A stretch of DNA of 64,000 nt from Campylobacterales bacterium (lineage in GTDB: Bacteria > Campylobacterota > Campylobacteria > Campylobacterales > Sulfurimonadaceae), in assembly GCA_016938735.1 (NCBI GenBank), contig JAFGUB010000029.1:60558-124557 (forward strand). The letters run 5' to 3'. Below are positions 50,950-59,873 of this stretch, in pieces. The stretch's first letter is position 1. Every line of letters begins with the position of its first letter. The notes beneath the pieces are model-generated. The model ran no database searches and had not been told where the DNA came from. It saw only the letters and a program-made list of their open reading frames with translations. The translations under genes and the position numbers were made by a program.

Positions 50950-52821
50950 ATGTTCTACTATATTGCTGTTGCATTAATGCTTACATATCAGCTGTTGAGT
51001 GCTTCTGTTTCATTTGAGGATGGTTCGGTAGAGATGTCAAAAATGGCGATCTGTGAAACACCTCAAAATATAACCATAGCTGTTACTACTGTTGATATGA
51101 CCAATAAGACAGCCAAGCTTGTATTCTCGTCGGAGGGGATTCAAAATCAACTTTCAATAGCGCTCAAACAGAGTAATTGCTTTAGAGTTGTTGATTGGAA
51201 TCATCTTAGTGATGTTATTGCGCGACATCAGCTTGAGTGGTCAGATATTGTTAACAATGGCGAAAGTCGTCGTAAACTACAAAAAATTCTTGCTGTTGAC
51301 TACTTTTTGCTAAGTTCAATCAACTCCTACAGTAGTGACACAGAGTACGCGAACAGCGCTTTTTCAAAAGAGAAAAAACAAAATGTTTCTATTGGAATCG
51401 ATATGATATTAAAAAATGCACTTACTAATGAATATATCACGACCGTTAGTACGCAGGGGTTTGCATCAAAGGTAGTTGAACAATCTTTAGGATTCGGTGC
51501 TGGTGCCAATAGTAGCGAAAAAGTTAGCAATTTAGCCCTTGAGCGTGCTATAGAGGATGGCATTAAAAATTTGACGAAACAAAGTCTCAAGCGCGTTGCA
51601 TTGACTTCCGATGGAGAAGACGAAGGAATAGTTAATGATATAGATATCGGCAATATTTCTAAGTCCATGGAAGCGCTTGTTGCGCAGTCTAGTTCTGATC
51701 ACTGCCCGGGTAAATGGGTAACAGCAAGTGGTTATTCTACTATGGAAAAAGGGATGTATCAGGCAAAAAAAAGAGCGACTATGGATGCCTACCGTACAGC
51801 AGTGAGTATTGGTTCAGGTGTTAAAATTGATAGTTTTTCACGCCTGAGTATGAGTGAGAGCATGTCTAATGCATATAGCGTCATTTCTAAAAAATCTAAT
51901 GGTTTTATCACTTACTATGATATTTTAGATACTACCAGAAAAGCCAATGACTACGAAGTCAAAATAAAGGCGTGTGTCGCTCAAAGTGATGTCAGTGGCG
52001 GTGACGTTAGGCAAGGGCTTGAACAATTTCTTGCTATGATTGGTTCCCCTTCAGTGCTTATTGTATTGGGGCAAGAAAAAATGGATTCTGATTCACCTCG
52101 GGATAGAGTGCAATTGCGTACAGTTGAAACGAGTATGGCAGAGTTTTTTTCCAAACTAGGCTATTCTGTGACTACCTCAGATGATCTGATTGGTAGGGGA
52201 TTGGCGAAAGAAGAACAGATCATTAATGCCCGCTCAGGACGTGGTGGCGATGCCATTGAGCTCGCACGTTCTGCGGGTGTAGATATTTTAATATCAGGAA
52301 ACATTGTATTTTCACAACAAATGCAGCAGCTCTCTGATGCGAAGGGAAATATCGCTTCGGCCTCGTTTAATGCCAAGGCCATAATGCCTGGAAGCGGTAA
52401 AATAGTAGGCATTTACAATAAACAGAGCAAAATGCTCAATTTGACCGAAGATACATTAAGTGGACGAGAAACGATTATCAAGCGTACCGCCCTACAGATG
52501 GCTAATGGGATGGCTTGGGATATTCCTGCGTACCTTTTGAGTGAAGAGCGTGACATCCAGATTGTGATACGCGGTGTTGGCTATAACACGTTTCGCACGC
52601 TACTTAAAAAACTTAAAAGTGAACCTGAAGTCGTTAATATTCGTGAGGGCGGCCGATGGAGACGGACTCAAGGTGAATTGGGGAATACTTGGATTGTCAT
52701 TACCACTTCATTCTTTGGCATTACGATCGATGAAATTTTAGATCGGCTTAGCAGTTATGGGCTCAATCCACAACTAGATATTGTTAGCGATTACTACGCT
52801 GAAATTGCTATAGGAAAATAA
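50950..52821 (+). CDS. Exported CsgG-like/FlgT-like multidomain protein
   Basis: A 623-residue exported protein with a signal peptide (about 1-18). The first domain (about 38-225) is CsgG-like: NITIAVTTVDMTNKTAK, QLSIALKQSNCFRVVDW and AVDYFLLSSINSYS. The second (about 250-345) is LPP20/FlgT-N-like: KWVTASGYSTMEKGMYQAKK and DYEVKIKACV. The third (about 365-500) again has a CsgG/TolB-like pattern (SVLIVLGQEKM, GVDILISGNIVFS), and a short C-terminal domain follows. This order resembles FlgT of the Vibrio flagellar basal body. CsgG forms the curli export pore in the outer membrane; whether this one does is unknown, since there is no lipobox. It is the largest protein of the island. Confidence 0.72.
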   Translation: MFYYIAVALMLTYQLLSASVSFEDGSVEMSKMAICETPQNITIAVTTVDMTNKTAKLVFSSEGIQNQLSIALKQSNCFRVVDWNHLSDVIARHQLEWSDIVNNGESRRKLQKILAVDYFLLSSINSYSSDTEYANSAFSKEKKQNVSIGIDMILKNALTNEYITTVSTQGFASKVVEQSLGFGAGANSSEKVSNLALERAIEDGIKNLTKQSLKRVALTSDGEDEGIVNDIDIGNISKSMEALVAQSSSDHCPGKWVTASGYSTMEKGMYQAKKRATMDAYRTAVSIGSGVKIDSFSRLSMSESMSNAYSVISKKSNGFITYYDILDTTRKANDYEVKIKACVAQSDVSGGDVRQGLEQFLAMIGSPSVLIVLGQEKMDSDSPRDRVQLRTVETSMAEFFSKLGYSVTTSDDLIGRGLAKEEQIINARSGRGGDAIELARSAGVDILISGNIVFSQQMQQLSDAKGNIASASFNAKAIMPGSGKIVGIYNKQSKMLNLTEDTLSGRETIIKRTALQMANGMAWDIPAYLLSEERDIQIVIRGVGYNTFRTLLKKLKSEPEVVNIREGGRWRRTQGELGNTWIVITTSFFGITIDEILDRLSSYGLNPQLDIVSDYYAEIAIGK

Positions 52822-52822
52822 A

Positions 52823-53272
52823 ATGCGAACGCTTTTTGTTCTGCTTGTTTTCACACTTTCTCTTTTTAGCAGTGAGTGTGTGTTGATTCTTACCAAAAAT
52901 GCCTCTATGGCCAAACGTTTCGCTCATGCGTTTGAAAAGTATGGCCTGAAATCAAAGATGATCGCTCAATTGCCACCTGAGGTTAATATCAATGATTTGG
53001 AAACTGCTAAAAGGGTTGCCGAAAAAAGTATTTGTAGTTATGCGCTTTATATGCCCATAGAGATGCGAAGCAGTAATTTAAGTGGTGATGCAACTTTTGA
53101 AGGGGATATAACACTCTACACCCGCAGTCAAGGATCCTTTGAGCAGATTCACTGGCGTTCACAAAAGCAGGCTGATCTCATCGATACGTTTGATCATGAT
53201 TTTAAAGAAAAAGTACTTGAACGTTTTGTTTCTCTAAGCGTTCAGGAAGCCATGCGCTATTTCAAACCTTAA
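52823..53272 (+). CDS. Small exported protein of unknown family
   Basis: A 149-residue protein with a Sec signal (residues 1-17). The mature part has VLILTKNASMAKRFAHAFEKY and CSYALYMPIEMRSSN, with a mixed alpha/beta pattern and two Cys. It resembles a minimal TolB/CsgG-like half-domain in its order of strands, but I cannot assign it. It starts 1 bp after the CsgG/FlgT-like gene and is followed 11 bp later by another small exported protein, so it belongs to the same unit. Confidence 0.65.
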   Translation: MRTLFVLLVFTLSLFSSECVLILTKNASMAKRFAHAFEKYGLKSKMIAQLPPEVNINDLETAKRVAEKSICSYALYMPIEMRSSNLSGDATFEGDITLYTRSQGSFEQIHWRSQKQADLIDTFDHDFKEKVLERFVSLSVQEAMRYFKP

Positions 53273-53283
53273 AGGAGTCGAAA

Positions 53284-53595
53284 ATGTTTTTTAAGCTTAT
53301 TTTATTGGTCTTGGTATGTGGGGCTTGGGGTGAAGCAGACGATTATGATCGTGCTGTTTCAACGAAATCAGGTTTTGAATATAACCACGATGAGCTCAAA
53401 ACAGAGCAAAATATAGAATTTGTCAAAAAAGCGGCACAAGCTAAAGCGTTATATGGAAAGCGTTCTACCGGATCTTACACCGCAGATGGAGAACAGAATG
53501 TAGGCAGTGTTATTTTACAAAATAGTAAAGCCCTAAACATTTATAACTATGCAGACATCAAAGGCCCGGTTATTAACAATCCAGATAAAAAATAG
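53284..53595 (+). CDS. Small exported protein with a partial island repeat
   Basis: A 103-residue protein with a Sec signal (about 1-17). A charged helical part (about 20-60) is followed by GEQNVGSVILQNSKALNIYN and ADIKGPVINN, Asn/Gln-rich strands like the repeats of the two secreted repeat proteins (compare QNIGSVIAK at the end of the first one). It may be a minor subunit or nucleator (inference from composition and place). AAGGAGTCG at 53272 supports the start at 53284. Confidence 0.6.
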   Translation: MFFKLILLVLVCGAWGEADDYDRAVSTKSGFEYNHDELKTEQNIEFVKKAAQAKALYGKRSTGSYTADGEQNVGSVILQNSKALNIYNYADIKGPVINNPDKK

Positions 53596-53614
53596 AATCC
53601 ATTAGGAGTTGATC

Positions 53615-55120
53615 ATGAATTTTTATACCACAACGGTTGTTAGCTTGACTGTATCAGGACTGCTCATGTTAGGTAGCTCAGGCTGTTCGTCACCAAAGCC
53701 ATTAGCCCCGGAACTTGAGCAGCAAGAGGTTCAAAAGATGCAAACTCAATATTCTAGCTCTGTCTTAGAGTTAGGACACTTGAGCGATATGTTTGCGAGT
53801 GGGCCGCTGTATGTGCAAACAAAGGGAGTCGTTGACGACACAGGGATATCTAAAAGTATGTCTAATATGGGTGAAATTCCCTATGACATTACTGAAATGA
53901 TCAAAAGTGCAGTTAATAAAGCCGGAGGAGGAATTACGCTGATTGATTACGATCCCAGCCATCAGAGCAATATGATGGCACTGGGATATACTCAATTTGA
54001 TCAGAAAATTAAACCCGATTTGGTCATCTCAGGGGGTATCACAGAGTATGATCGGGCGCTTCAAACTGAAAAAGAGGGTGTGAATCTGGATGTAGAACAT
54101 GGAAATGTTGGATTGGGTGCAGCTTATGATCAGGCCCGTTCTGTCGATCGAATCACTATAGATATCAATTTAATTCGATTTGATACTTGGGCGATGATTC
54201 CACAAATGAATGCAACCAATTCGATCAAAGTTTATATGGGCAGCAATACTGCGAATATTGGGTTCTCGATTCTTTCAAATGTTTTTGGCCTCAATGGTTC
54301 TGTAAAAGAGATTCAAGGACGTCATGCTGCTGTACGAATGCTAGTGGAAATGAGCGTCGTTGAAGTGCTTGGCCGGTATCTAAATCTTCCTTATTGGAAA
54401 GTTTTACCAAACGGCCAAGAAGACCCTGTCGTTATGCAAAATGTGCGTAAACACTTTATGAGCAACTCAGAATCCGGTCGTGTCGCTATGATACAGATGA
54501 TGCTTTTTTTGCATGGATATGATATGACTGTCGATGGTACTCTGAATACAGACACAAAAAATGCTGTTGATGATTACGGGCTAAAAAATAAACTTGACGT
54601 AGTTGGTATAAATCGTGCACTTTTCGAGCATCTCTTTCTCAATGTACCTATTACTAATAATTTTCGCACTGCTCCTGTTTTTGCTTCATTTAAAGATTCA
54701 TATAAAGTGGCGAATAATTCACAGTCACAGAATATTGCGACTCCGGCGCAAGCTGCGTCAGCCAATGTGGCAACAACACCAGAAGATCTCGTCAGTTTCC
54801 AAGAAGTACTGAGCGACAAAAAAATTACTGCATCGGGAATTTTTATACATAAAAATGAGATGATCGCAAAACAGATGGCTACCAATATCGCACTGAATAA
54901 TTTAGCAAAAAAAGTTGGCAATGTGCTACAAGAAGAAAGCACTGTGCTCAATAATGACAAAATGGAGCTACTGATTAAAACGAATGCTAAAAATGTCATT
55001 AAGGGCTATGAAATAATTAGCCAAAAATATGACAAAACTAGTGGTCGCGCAGAAGTCAATTTACAACTCGAGGGTTCTGTGCTTGCCGGTCAAGTGGAAG
55101 CACTATTGAATAGAGAATAA
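53615..55120 (+). CDS. CsgG-like lipoprotein with peptidoglycan-binding and LPP20-like segments
   Basis: A 501-residue lipoprotein (signal ending LMLGSSGC). The main domain (about 45-270) is CsgG-like, with GEIPYDITEMIKSAV and KPDLVISGGITEYD. Residues about 285-345 (AMIQMMLFLHGYDMTVDGTL) fit a PG_binding_1 domain. A low-complexity linker leads to a C-terminal LPP20-like domain (about 395-500; ASGIFIHKNEMIAKQMA). That last domain is repeated as a free-standing gene at 55123. CsgG is itself a lipoprotein that makes the curli pore, so this is the best pore candidate in the island (inference). ATG 53615 has AGGAG at 53604. Confidence 0.75.
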   Translation: MNFYTTTVVSLTVSGLLMLGSSGCSSPKPLAPELEQQEVQKMQTQYSSSVLELGHLSDMFASGPLYVQTKGVVDDTGISKSMSNMGEIPYDITEMIKSAVNKAGGGITLIDYDPSHQSNMMALGYTQFDQKIKPDLVISGGITEYDRALQTEKEGVNLDVEHGNVGLGAAYDQARSVDRITIDINLIRFDTWAMIPQMNATNSIKVYMGSNTANIGFSILSNVFGLNGSVKEIQGRHAAVRMLVEMSVVEVLGRYLNLPYWKVLPNGQEDPVVMQNVRKHFMSNSESGRVAMIQMMLFLHGYDMTVDGTLNTDTKNAVDDYGLKNKLDVVGINRALFEHLFLNVPITNNFRTAPVFASFKDSYKVANNSQSQNIATPAQAASANVATTPEDLVSFQEVLSDKKITASGIFIHKNEMIAKQMATNIALNNLAKKVGNVLQEESTVLNNDKMELLIKTNAKNVIKGYEIISQKYDKTSGRAEVNLQLEGSVLAGQVEALLNRE

Positions 55121-55122
55121 TC

Positions 55123-55500
55123 ATGAAGGCGTTTATTGTCTTATTGATCTTTTCACTATTATTGATCGCTGCGGAATGTCCGCAGCAGTTTTTTTCTGGA
55201 AATGGTTATATTTATGGGGAAGCCGAATATCCAAGTAGTGATGCACATTTGGCTATTGAGATGGCTACATTGCTCGCTACAGACAATCTTGCAAAAAAAA
55301 TTAGCACCGTATTGATTGAGGAGTCGGGGAATATTTATAACGATTCATTTGATTCCATCATCAAAACACACTACGCCACAATCTTGGCAGGCTTTGAAGT
55401 CGTAGAAAAAAACTACAACAGTTCAACATCGCAGGCGAAAGTTGTTTTGCGCTTGAAACGTCAGCTTGCAAGGGAGATAATATGCAACACAAAACCTTAG
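55123..55500 (+). CDS. Exported LPP20-like single-domain protein
   Basis: A 125-residue protein with a Sec signal (about 1-17). The mature part aligns with the C-terminal domain of the preceding lipoprotein: NGYIYGEAEYPSSDAHLAIEM, DNLAKKISTVLIEESG and ILAGFEVVEKNY match its corresponding segments. This is a domain duplication in adjacent genes. LPP20-like domains occur in exported proteins of Campylobacterota and in FlgP/FlgT-like proteins (family knowledge). It starts 2 bp after the lipoprotein stop and overlaps the next gene by 19 bp. Confidence 0.68.
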   Translation: MKAFIVLLIFSLLLIAAECPQQFFSGNGYIYGEAEYPSSDAHLAIEMATLLATDNLAKKISTVLIEESGNIYNDSFDSIIKTHYATILAGFEVVEKNYNSSTSQAKVVLRLKRQLAREIICNTKP

Positions 55501-55934
55501 TGATGACCAGCTTGTTGGCCATGGTAACGCTTGGCTGGATAAGCGCCGATGAATTGATGGAGCATGCTAAGCATATCGGAAAACTTTATGATCCTGTCGG
55601 AAGAGTCGAGGTTATGCATGATGGAAAAATATATGCAGCTCGCGACAATTTTCGTATATACTTAGATGATATCATTTACTTGTATGACACTAATGATTCT
55701 GCTAGACTGATTCTTTATGAGAACGGATCGATTCTTTACCCGCTTAATGGCAATACTGTATTCAAAGTAAGAGAATACGTTTTTGTAGACAATAAGCCTA
55801 ACACAACCAATATTATCATTAAATCAGACAACCGTAATGGCATCCCGAACCAAGAACAAAACTGGCTGCAAAAGTTGCCCATGAGCGAAACCGATCATTT
55901 CAGCGATAAACATTACGGGCCAACTTCTAAATGA
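55482..55934 (+). CDS. Exported FecR-like domain protein
   Basis: A 150-residue protein with a Sec signal (residues 1-22). The mature part has GRVEVMHDGKIYAARDNF, DDIIYLYDTNDSARLILYE and GSILYPLNGNTVFKV, the strand pattern of a FecR-like domain: a gating threshold followed by a Gly-Ser turn. In this context (no sigma factor, no TonB receptor) FecR-like domains are usually part of envelope export or surface-structure loci. GGGAGA at 55474 supports the start. Confidence 0.68.
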   Translation: MQHKTLVMTSLLAMVTLGWISADELMEHAKHIGKLYDPVGRVEVMHDGKIYAARDNFRIYLDDIIYLYDTNDSARLILYENGSILYPLNGNTVFKVREYVFVDNKPNTTNIIIKSDNRNGIPNQEQNWLQKLPMSETDHFSDKHYGPTSK

Positions 55935-55968
55935 TTCTGTTTGATACTTTTTTTCAAATGAAATCTGT

Positions 55969-55974
55969 TACAAT
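55969..55974 (+). promoter_or_regulatory. Possible internal promoter before the Gly-rich protein
   Basis: TACAAT in TCTGTTACAATAAG, 27 nt before the start at 56002, after a T-run in the only gap of more than 60 bp inside the island operon. Confidence 0.35.
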
Positions 55975-56001
55975 AAGTAAACTTATGAAAAGGAAAATTA
56001 T

Positions 56002-57051
56002 ATGAAGCGTCAAATAGCTTTAGCAGTATTTGCTGCTGGTATATTGTCTGCTGCTCCGGAGATCGAGCTTGATCCTGTTATTGAGAATTTTGTTCCTGAA
56101 AACAGAATTATACTTAAGGCTAATATTCAAGATGAAAAAGCACCTCAGCTTACTAGAACATATTTTAAATCCAGTGATGTTTCAGATTATGTTTTCGTGC
56201 CGATGAAGTGTGAGTCTTCTCAATGCCATTCAGTTCTACCTGCCACGTCAAAAGATACTTTGTCGATTGATTATCTTATTTTGGTTGTTGATGCAAATAA
56301 AAAAGTTTACAAGACACAGACATTTACTGCTCAAGCTAGCCAAGAAAATAATCTTCCTTCCTATCAGAGTGCCGACAAAAGTGGTACGATAGATGTCAAA
56401 ACAGAACTTTCCAAAGCTCCCAAAGCCATAACAGGCTTTACCGATAGTTACGTGGTTGATACAATTGAGTCTGCCGCTCGTTTTGGTGTCGTTGCGGGTA
56501 TATACAGTCATATGCAGGGTATGGGTAGCGGTACATCTACTGCTACTACATCTGGTGAAAGTGCAGCAGTGACAGCTACAGGTGCGACATCAGGTGGAAC
56601 GGTTGCTGCAACAGCAGCCGGTCTTGGAACGACAGCATGGATTGTTGGCGGAGTTGTGGCAACAGGAGCAGTAGCTGGCTTGGCTGCCGGATCCGGTGGC
56701 GGTGGCGGTGGCGGTGATTCTGGAAGCCATAGTAGTGCAGCCGAAGTCATCACTTCCCAGACCAGTGCTTCAAAATTTGTTGGAACGTATGATGTTACAG
56801 ATCCTTCCAATAACTCGATCACATGGGTGACGACTCTGAACAAAAATGGATCTTGCCATGAAAAAGAATATTTTTCTGGAACGTATCATGATGAATACGA
56901 CTGTACATGGAGTTTTGATAGCGGAACGCTAACGATTGTCTATGAGGTCGGTCCATGGTCAGGAACTCCATCTGGCACCACAGACAACTTCACATTATCA
57001 GGCTATTATAACAGTGGTAAATACGCTAGCAACCATTTTGTCAAACGCTAA
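56002..57051 (+). CDS. Exported protein with Gly-rich membrane segment
   Basis: A 349-residue protein with a Sec signal (residues 1-18). An N-terminal beta-rich domain (about 20-115) precedes a low-complexity Thr/Ala/Gly stretch (about 170-205), a hydrophobic glycine-zipper segment (AWIVGGVVATGAVAGLAAG) ending in a run of Gly (about 231-240), and a C-terminal domain (about 255-349) resembling a lipocalin-like or DUF-type small barrel (FVGTYDVT, CTWSFDSGTLTI). Such glycine-zipper segments occur next to FecR-like proteins in surface-polymer loci. Function not recognised. It is followed by a strong hairpin, so it may end one transcript segment. Confidence 0.6.
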   Translation: MKRQIALAVFAAGILSAAPEIELDPVIENFVPENRIILKANIQDEKAPQLTRTYFKSSDVSDYVFVPMKCESSQCHSVLPATSKDTLSIDYLILVVDANKKVYKTQTFTAQASQENNLPSYQSADKSGTIDVKTELSKAPKAITGFTDSYVVDTIESAARFGVVAGIYSHMQGMGSGTSTATTSGESAAVTATGATSGGTVAATAAGLGTTAWIVGGVVATGAVAGLAAGSGGGGGGGDSGSHSSAAEVITSQTSASKFVGTYDVTDPSNNSITWVTTLNKNGSCHEKEYFSGTYHDEYDCTWSFDSGTLTIVYEVGPWSGTPSGTTDNFTLSGYYNSGKYASNHFVKR

Positions 57052-57052
57052 T

Positions 57053-57078
57053 TTTATCCGGCAGATTTGCCGGATAAA
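57053..57078. terminator. Strong hairpin between the Gly-rich and TolC-like genes
   Basis: TTTATCCGGCA (57053-57063) and TGCCGGATAAA (57068-57078) form a perfect 11-bp stem with a GATT loop. It begins 2 nt after a stop codon, but no T-run follows on the plus strand, so it may be an attenuator or mRNA-processing hairpin that lowers expression of the export genes. Confidence 0.55.
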
Positions 57079-57099
57079 AGAAGAAATATCTGCTTGTTG

Positions 57100-58470
57100 A
57101 TGAATCTATTTTTATGTGTTCTTTTGTCATCATCTTGCTTGTTTGCTTTTACGCTTCAGGAGTATGTAAAGATTGCTTTGCACGAAAGCAATGATGTGCT
57201 TAATCTTATTGATAATGAGTTAAATGCACAGATCGGTTATGAGAACGTTCTCAATCGTTTCGATCCAAAAGCTTCACCAGACTCTTATTTTCAAACATCA
57301 GATTACGGCGATCAGATGCAGATTGGTTTACAAAGTTATCAGGATAATATTTATGGAGGTCAACTTTACGGAAACATTAGGGCTTATCGCAATGGATATG
57401 ATAATTTTCCCGATACCTATGGATCCCAATTTCAAATAGGTTACCGTCAATCTATTTGGAAAAAATTCGGCAAGGATTATAATTCTTTACCCCTCTATAT
57501 CGCTCAAAAAAATCTTGAGTTAGAGCGAGAAAACACCCACTTTACTAAGCAAGATCAGATAATTAAAGCAGTGCGACTTTATTACTCTGTACTGCTACAT
57601 CAAGAAACCATCGCAATTCAGCAAAAATCTTTGGAGCGCAGTCGCTACTATTATGAAGCAGCCGAAGCAAAACAAAAGTCAGGACTTGTCTCCAAAATCG
57701 ATGTTTATCGTGCACAGTTGAGCTATTTGCAACAAAAAAAGATGCTCAACAGTTCTAAAAAAGCTTATAGCGATGCATTGGATGAAGCCATGTTTTACAT
57801 CAACAAAGAGAGTGGTTATCTGCATGATGCATTCGAGAGTAGTATCACTATCTTCTCTTTTGATCTTAATGTTCCCACGGAATCTGAGATTTTAGAAAAT
57901 GATATTCGTTGGATCAGGATCACACAACAGGAGCATATCATGATGAGACGTTTTCATAATGCAAAAAAAGACCTGTTCCCGGATTTGACACTCGATACCT
58001 CTTTTGCACGCTTTAAACTTCCAGGCAAAATGGAGGAGACATTTGGCTGGAGTACGAGTGATTGGAGTATTACTTTGAGTGCACAATACGCATTCGATCG
58101 TCACAACGAGGAGCAGGCGATACGTAAGCTCGTTCTAGAAAGAAATCGTCTTGTACGCGATAAACTCACCCTCAGGCGCACACTGCTCAAAGAGGTGCGG
58201 GAACTTAGAGTTCGCAATGCAAATCTAAAAAGTGATCTTGAAATTGAATTGCTGAAAACTTCGCAATCCAAAGAATCCCTTGAAATTTCGCGTATACGCT
58301 TTGAACGCGGAATCGCAGGCAACCTTGATGTCATTGATGCTGAAAACGCTTATCTTAATGCCCAAATTGGCTACTATAATACTCTTGTGAATTATAATCT
58401 AAGCCAACTAGAGCTTTTAAAAGCCTGCAATCAACTTGATCTCAATATTCTGCAAAAGGTCCTTGAATGA
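57100..58470 (+). CDS. TolC-family outer-membrane channel
   Basis: About 456 residues from ATG 57100, which gives a Sec signal (MNLFLCVLLSSSCLFAF). The rest is the TolC pattern: long helices with heptads (KAVRLYYSVLLHQETIAIQ, SRIRFERGIAGNLDVIDAENAYLNAQ-like C-terminal helix) and short beta segments. TolC proteins form a trimeric channel across the outer membrane and periplasm. An in-frame TTG at 57067 lies inside the hairpin and is unlikely. It overlaps the MacA-like gene by 4 bp, so the channel, adaptor, ATPase and permease form a complete exporter. Confidence 0.82.
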   Translation: MNLFLCVLLSSSCLFAFTLQEYVKIALHESNDVLNLIDNELNAQIGYENVLNRFDPKASPDSYFQTSDYGDQMQIGLQSYQDNIYGGQLYGNIRAYRNGYDNFPDTYGSQFQIGYRQSIWKKFGKDYNSLPLYIAQKNLELERENTHFTKQDQIIKAVRLYYSVLLHQETIAIQQKSLERSRYYYEAAEAKQKSGLVSKIDVYRAQLSYLQQKKMLNSSKKAYSDALDEAMFYINKESGYLHDAFESSITIFSFDLNVPTESEILENDIRWIRITQQEHIMMRRFHNAKKDLFPDLTLDTSFARFKLPGKMEETFGWSTSDWSITLSAQYAFDRHNEEQAIRKLVLERNRLVRDKLTLRRTLLKEVRELRVRNANLKSDLEIELLKTSQSKESLEISRIRFERGIAGNLDVIDAENAYLNAQIGYYNTLVNYNLSQLELLKACNQLDLNILQKVLE

Positions 58471-59873
58471 TGAAGAGTGCTCTATGGCTTTTTTTGCCAA
58501 TCATCATTCTCATAGTACTTGTAAATTACATTTATACGCAAGATACGGTTTACAATGCTCCCATTGTTAATGTTAAGCCCGCATCATTTGATCTGTTGTT
58601 GAGTGAACGCGGGACATTGGAGGCATCTAGATTTGTACAGGTTGTTTCACCAATTCTCTCAAATCGAGCCAAAATTGTTGAAATGCTTCCGGAAGGAAGC
58701 AAAGTCAAACAGGACCAGATTATCGCTCGTTTTGATATTAAATCATTTATGGATGATGCGACAAAATGGAAATATAGTATTAAAGAGGCAAATGCGGCAT
58801 TGGTTCAAGCCGAAAAAGAGCTACAGATTCAACAGAGTCGTATAGATGAGTCTAGGCAGAATATACTCTCATCCATTGAGATTGCACAAATCAATCTCAA
58901 TGACATACAGTGGGGCAATGGTGAGATTAAACTACAAGAACTTCAACAGACGCTTCAGCAAGAGCAACGCAATATTTTGATGGTTGAAGCAGAGCTTGAT
59001 GATTATAAGTCTCTTTACAAAAGAGGTTATATCAGTAAGCGAGAATGCGATACGATTGAAGATAAACTTAAAAAAGCTTACGAGCAGTTGAGTGCAGCTC
59101 AAGCCCGTTTGAATAACTATACAACCTACGATTGGCCAAAGCAAATAAAAGAGCAGCAGATCAGACTCAAAGAGTTACAAGACAAACTTGAAGCTGCACA
59201 AGTTCAGGGGCAATTTGAAGTAGAAAATAAAAGAGCACAGTTAATAAAAGCGAATGCGTATTTACAGCATTGCGAAGAGGAGCTTAGAGTCGCCAAGCAA
59301 AATATAGTCGCCTGTGATGTTCGTGCGCCAATAGGCGGTACTATTCTTTATCATGAAATTCCTAAGAATGGTCGAAAAGGTAAAGTAGAAATTGGGGACA
59401 GCATCTGGTTTAATCAATCTTTTATGCAAATACCTGATACGGAGAATATGATTGTTAGAACTATGATTAAGGAAATTGACTTACGCCACATTAAAATTGG
59501 ACATGATGTTAATATTGTTCTTGATGCTTACCCAGATATAACGTTTCACGGCAAAGTTAAATTTATCGATTCTATCGCCAAAGAACGCGCTGACGAGTCG
59601 ATAAAGTACTTTGAAGTTTTACTCACAATTGAAAATAACTCAGATAAAACCCTGCGTTCAGGTATGTCAGCCACTGTTCAGATCATCTATAAACAGGTAG
59701 TCAATAAACTCTGTATACCGATTGAAGCTATACGGCAGCAGCAGTCACAGACCTATGTGCTTATGGCAACAGAGCCACCACAAAAACGTAACATTGTTTT
59801 GGGAGATATAGGAGAACATGAAGCTGTAGTTCTAGATGGTTTACAAGATGGAGAGAGGGTGCTGCTTCGATGA
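58467..59873 (+). CDS. MacA/HlyD-like periplasmic adaptor
   Basis: A 468-residue membrane-fusion protein. One N-terminal helix (about 6-24) anchors it. A lipoyl half-motif is followed by a very long coiled coil (about 105-285), the returning lipoyl half with VACDVRAPIGGTILY, then beta-barrel (IVRTMIKEIDLRHIKIG) and membrane-proximal domains (LCIPIEAIRQQQS). The coiled coil is longer than in a standard MacA. It links the MacB-like permease to the TolC-like channel (family knowledge). It overlaps both neighbours by 4 bp. Confidence 0.87.
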   Translation: MMKSALWLFLPIIILIVLVNYIYTQDTVYNAPIVNVKPASFDLLLSERGTLEASRFVQVVSPILSNRAKIVEMLPEGSKVKQDQIIARFDIKSFMDDATKWKYSIKEANAALVQAEKELQIQQSRIDESRQNILSSIEIAQINLNDIQWGNGEIKLQELQQTLQQEQRNILMVEAELDDYKSLYKRGYISKRECDTIEDKLKKAYEQLSAAQARLNNYTTYDWPKQIKEQQIRLKELQDKLEAAQVQGQFEVENKRAQLIKANAYLQHCEEELRVAKQNIVACDVRAPIGGTILYHEIPKNGRKGKVEIGDSIWFNQSFMQIPDTENMIVRTMIKEIDLRHIKIGHDVNIVLDAYPDITFHGKVKFIDSIAKERADESIKYFEVLLTIENNSDKTLRSGMSATVQIIYKQVVNKLCIPIEAIRQQQSQTYVLMATEPPQKRNIVLGDIGEHEAVVLDGLQDGERVLLR

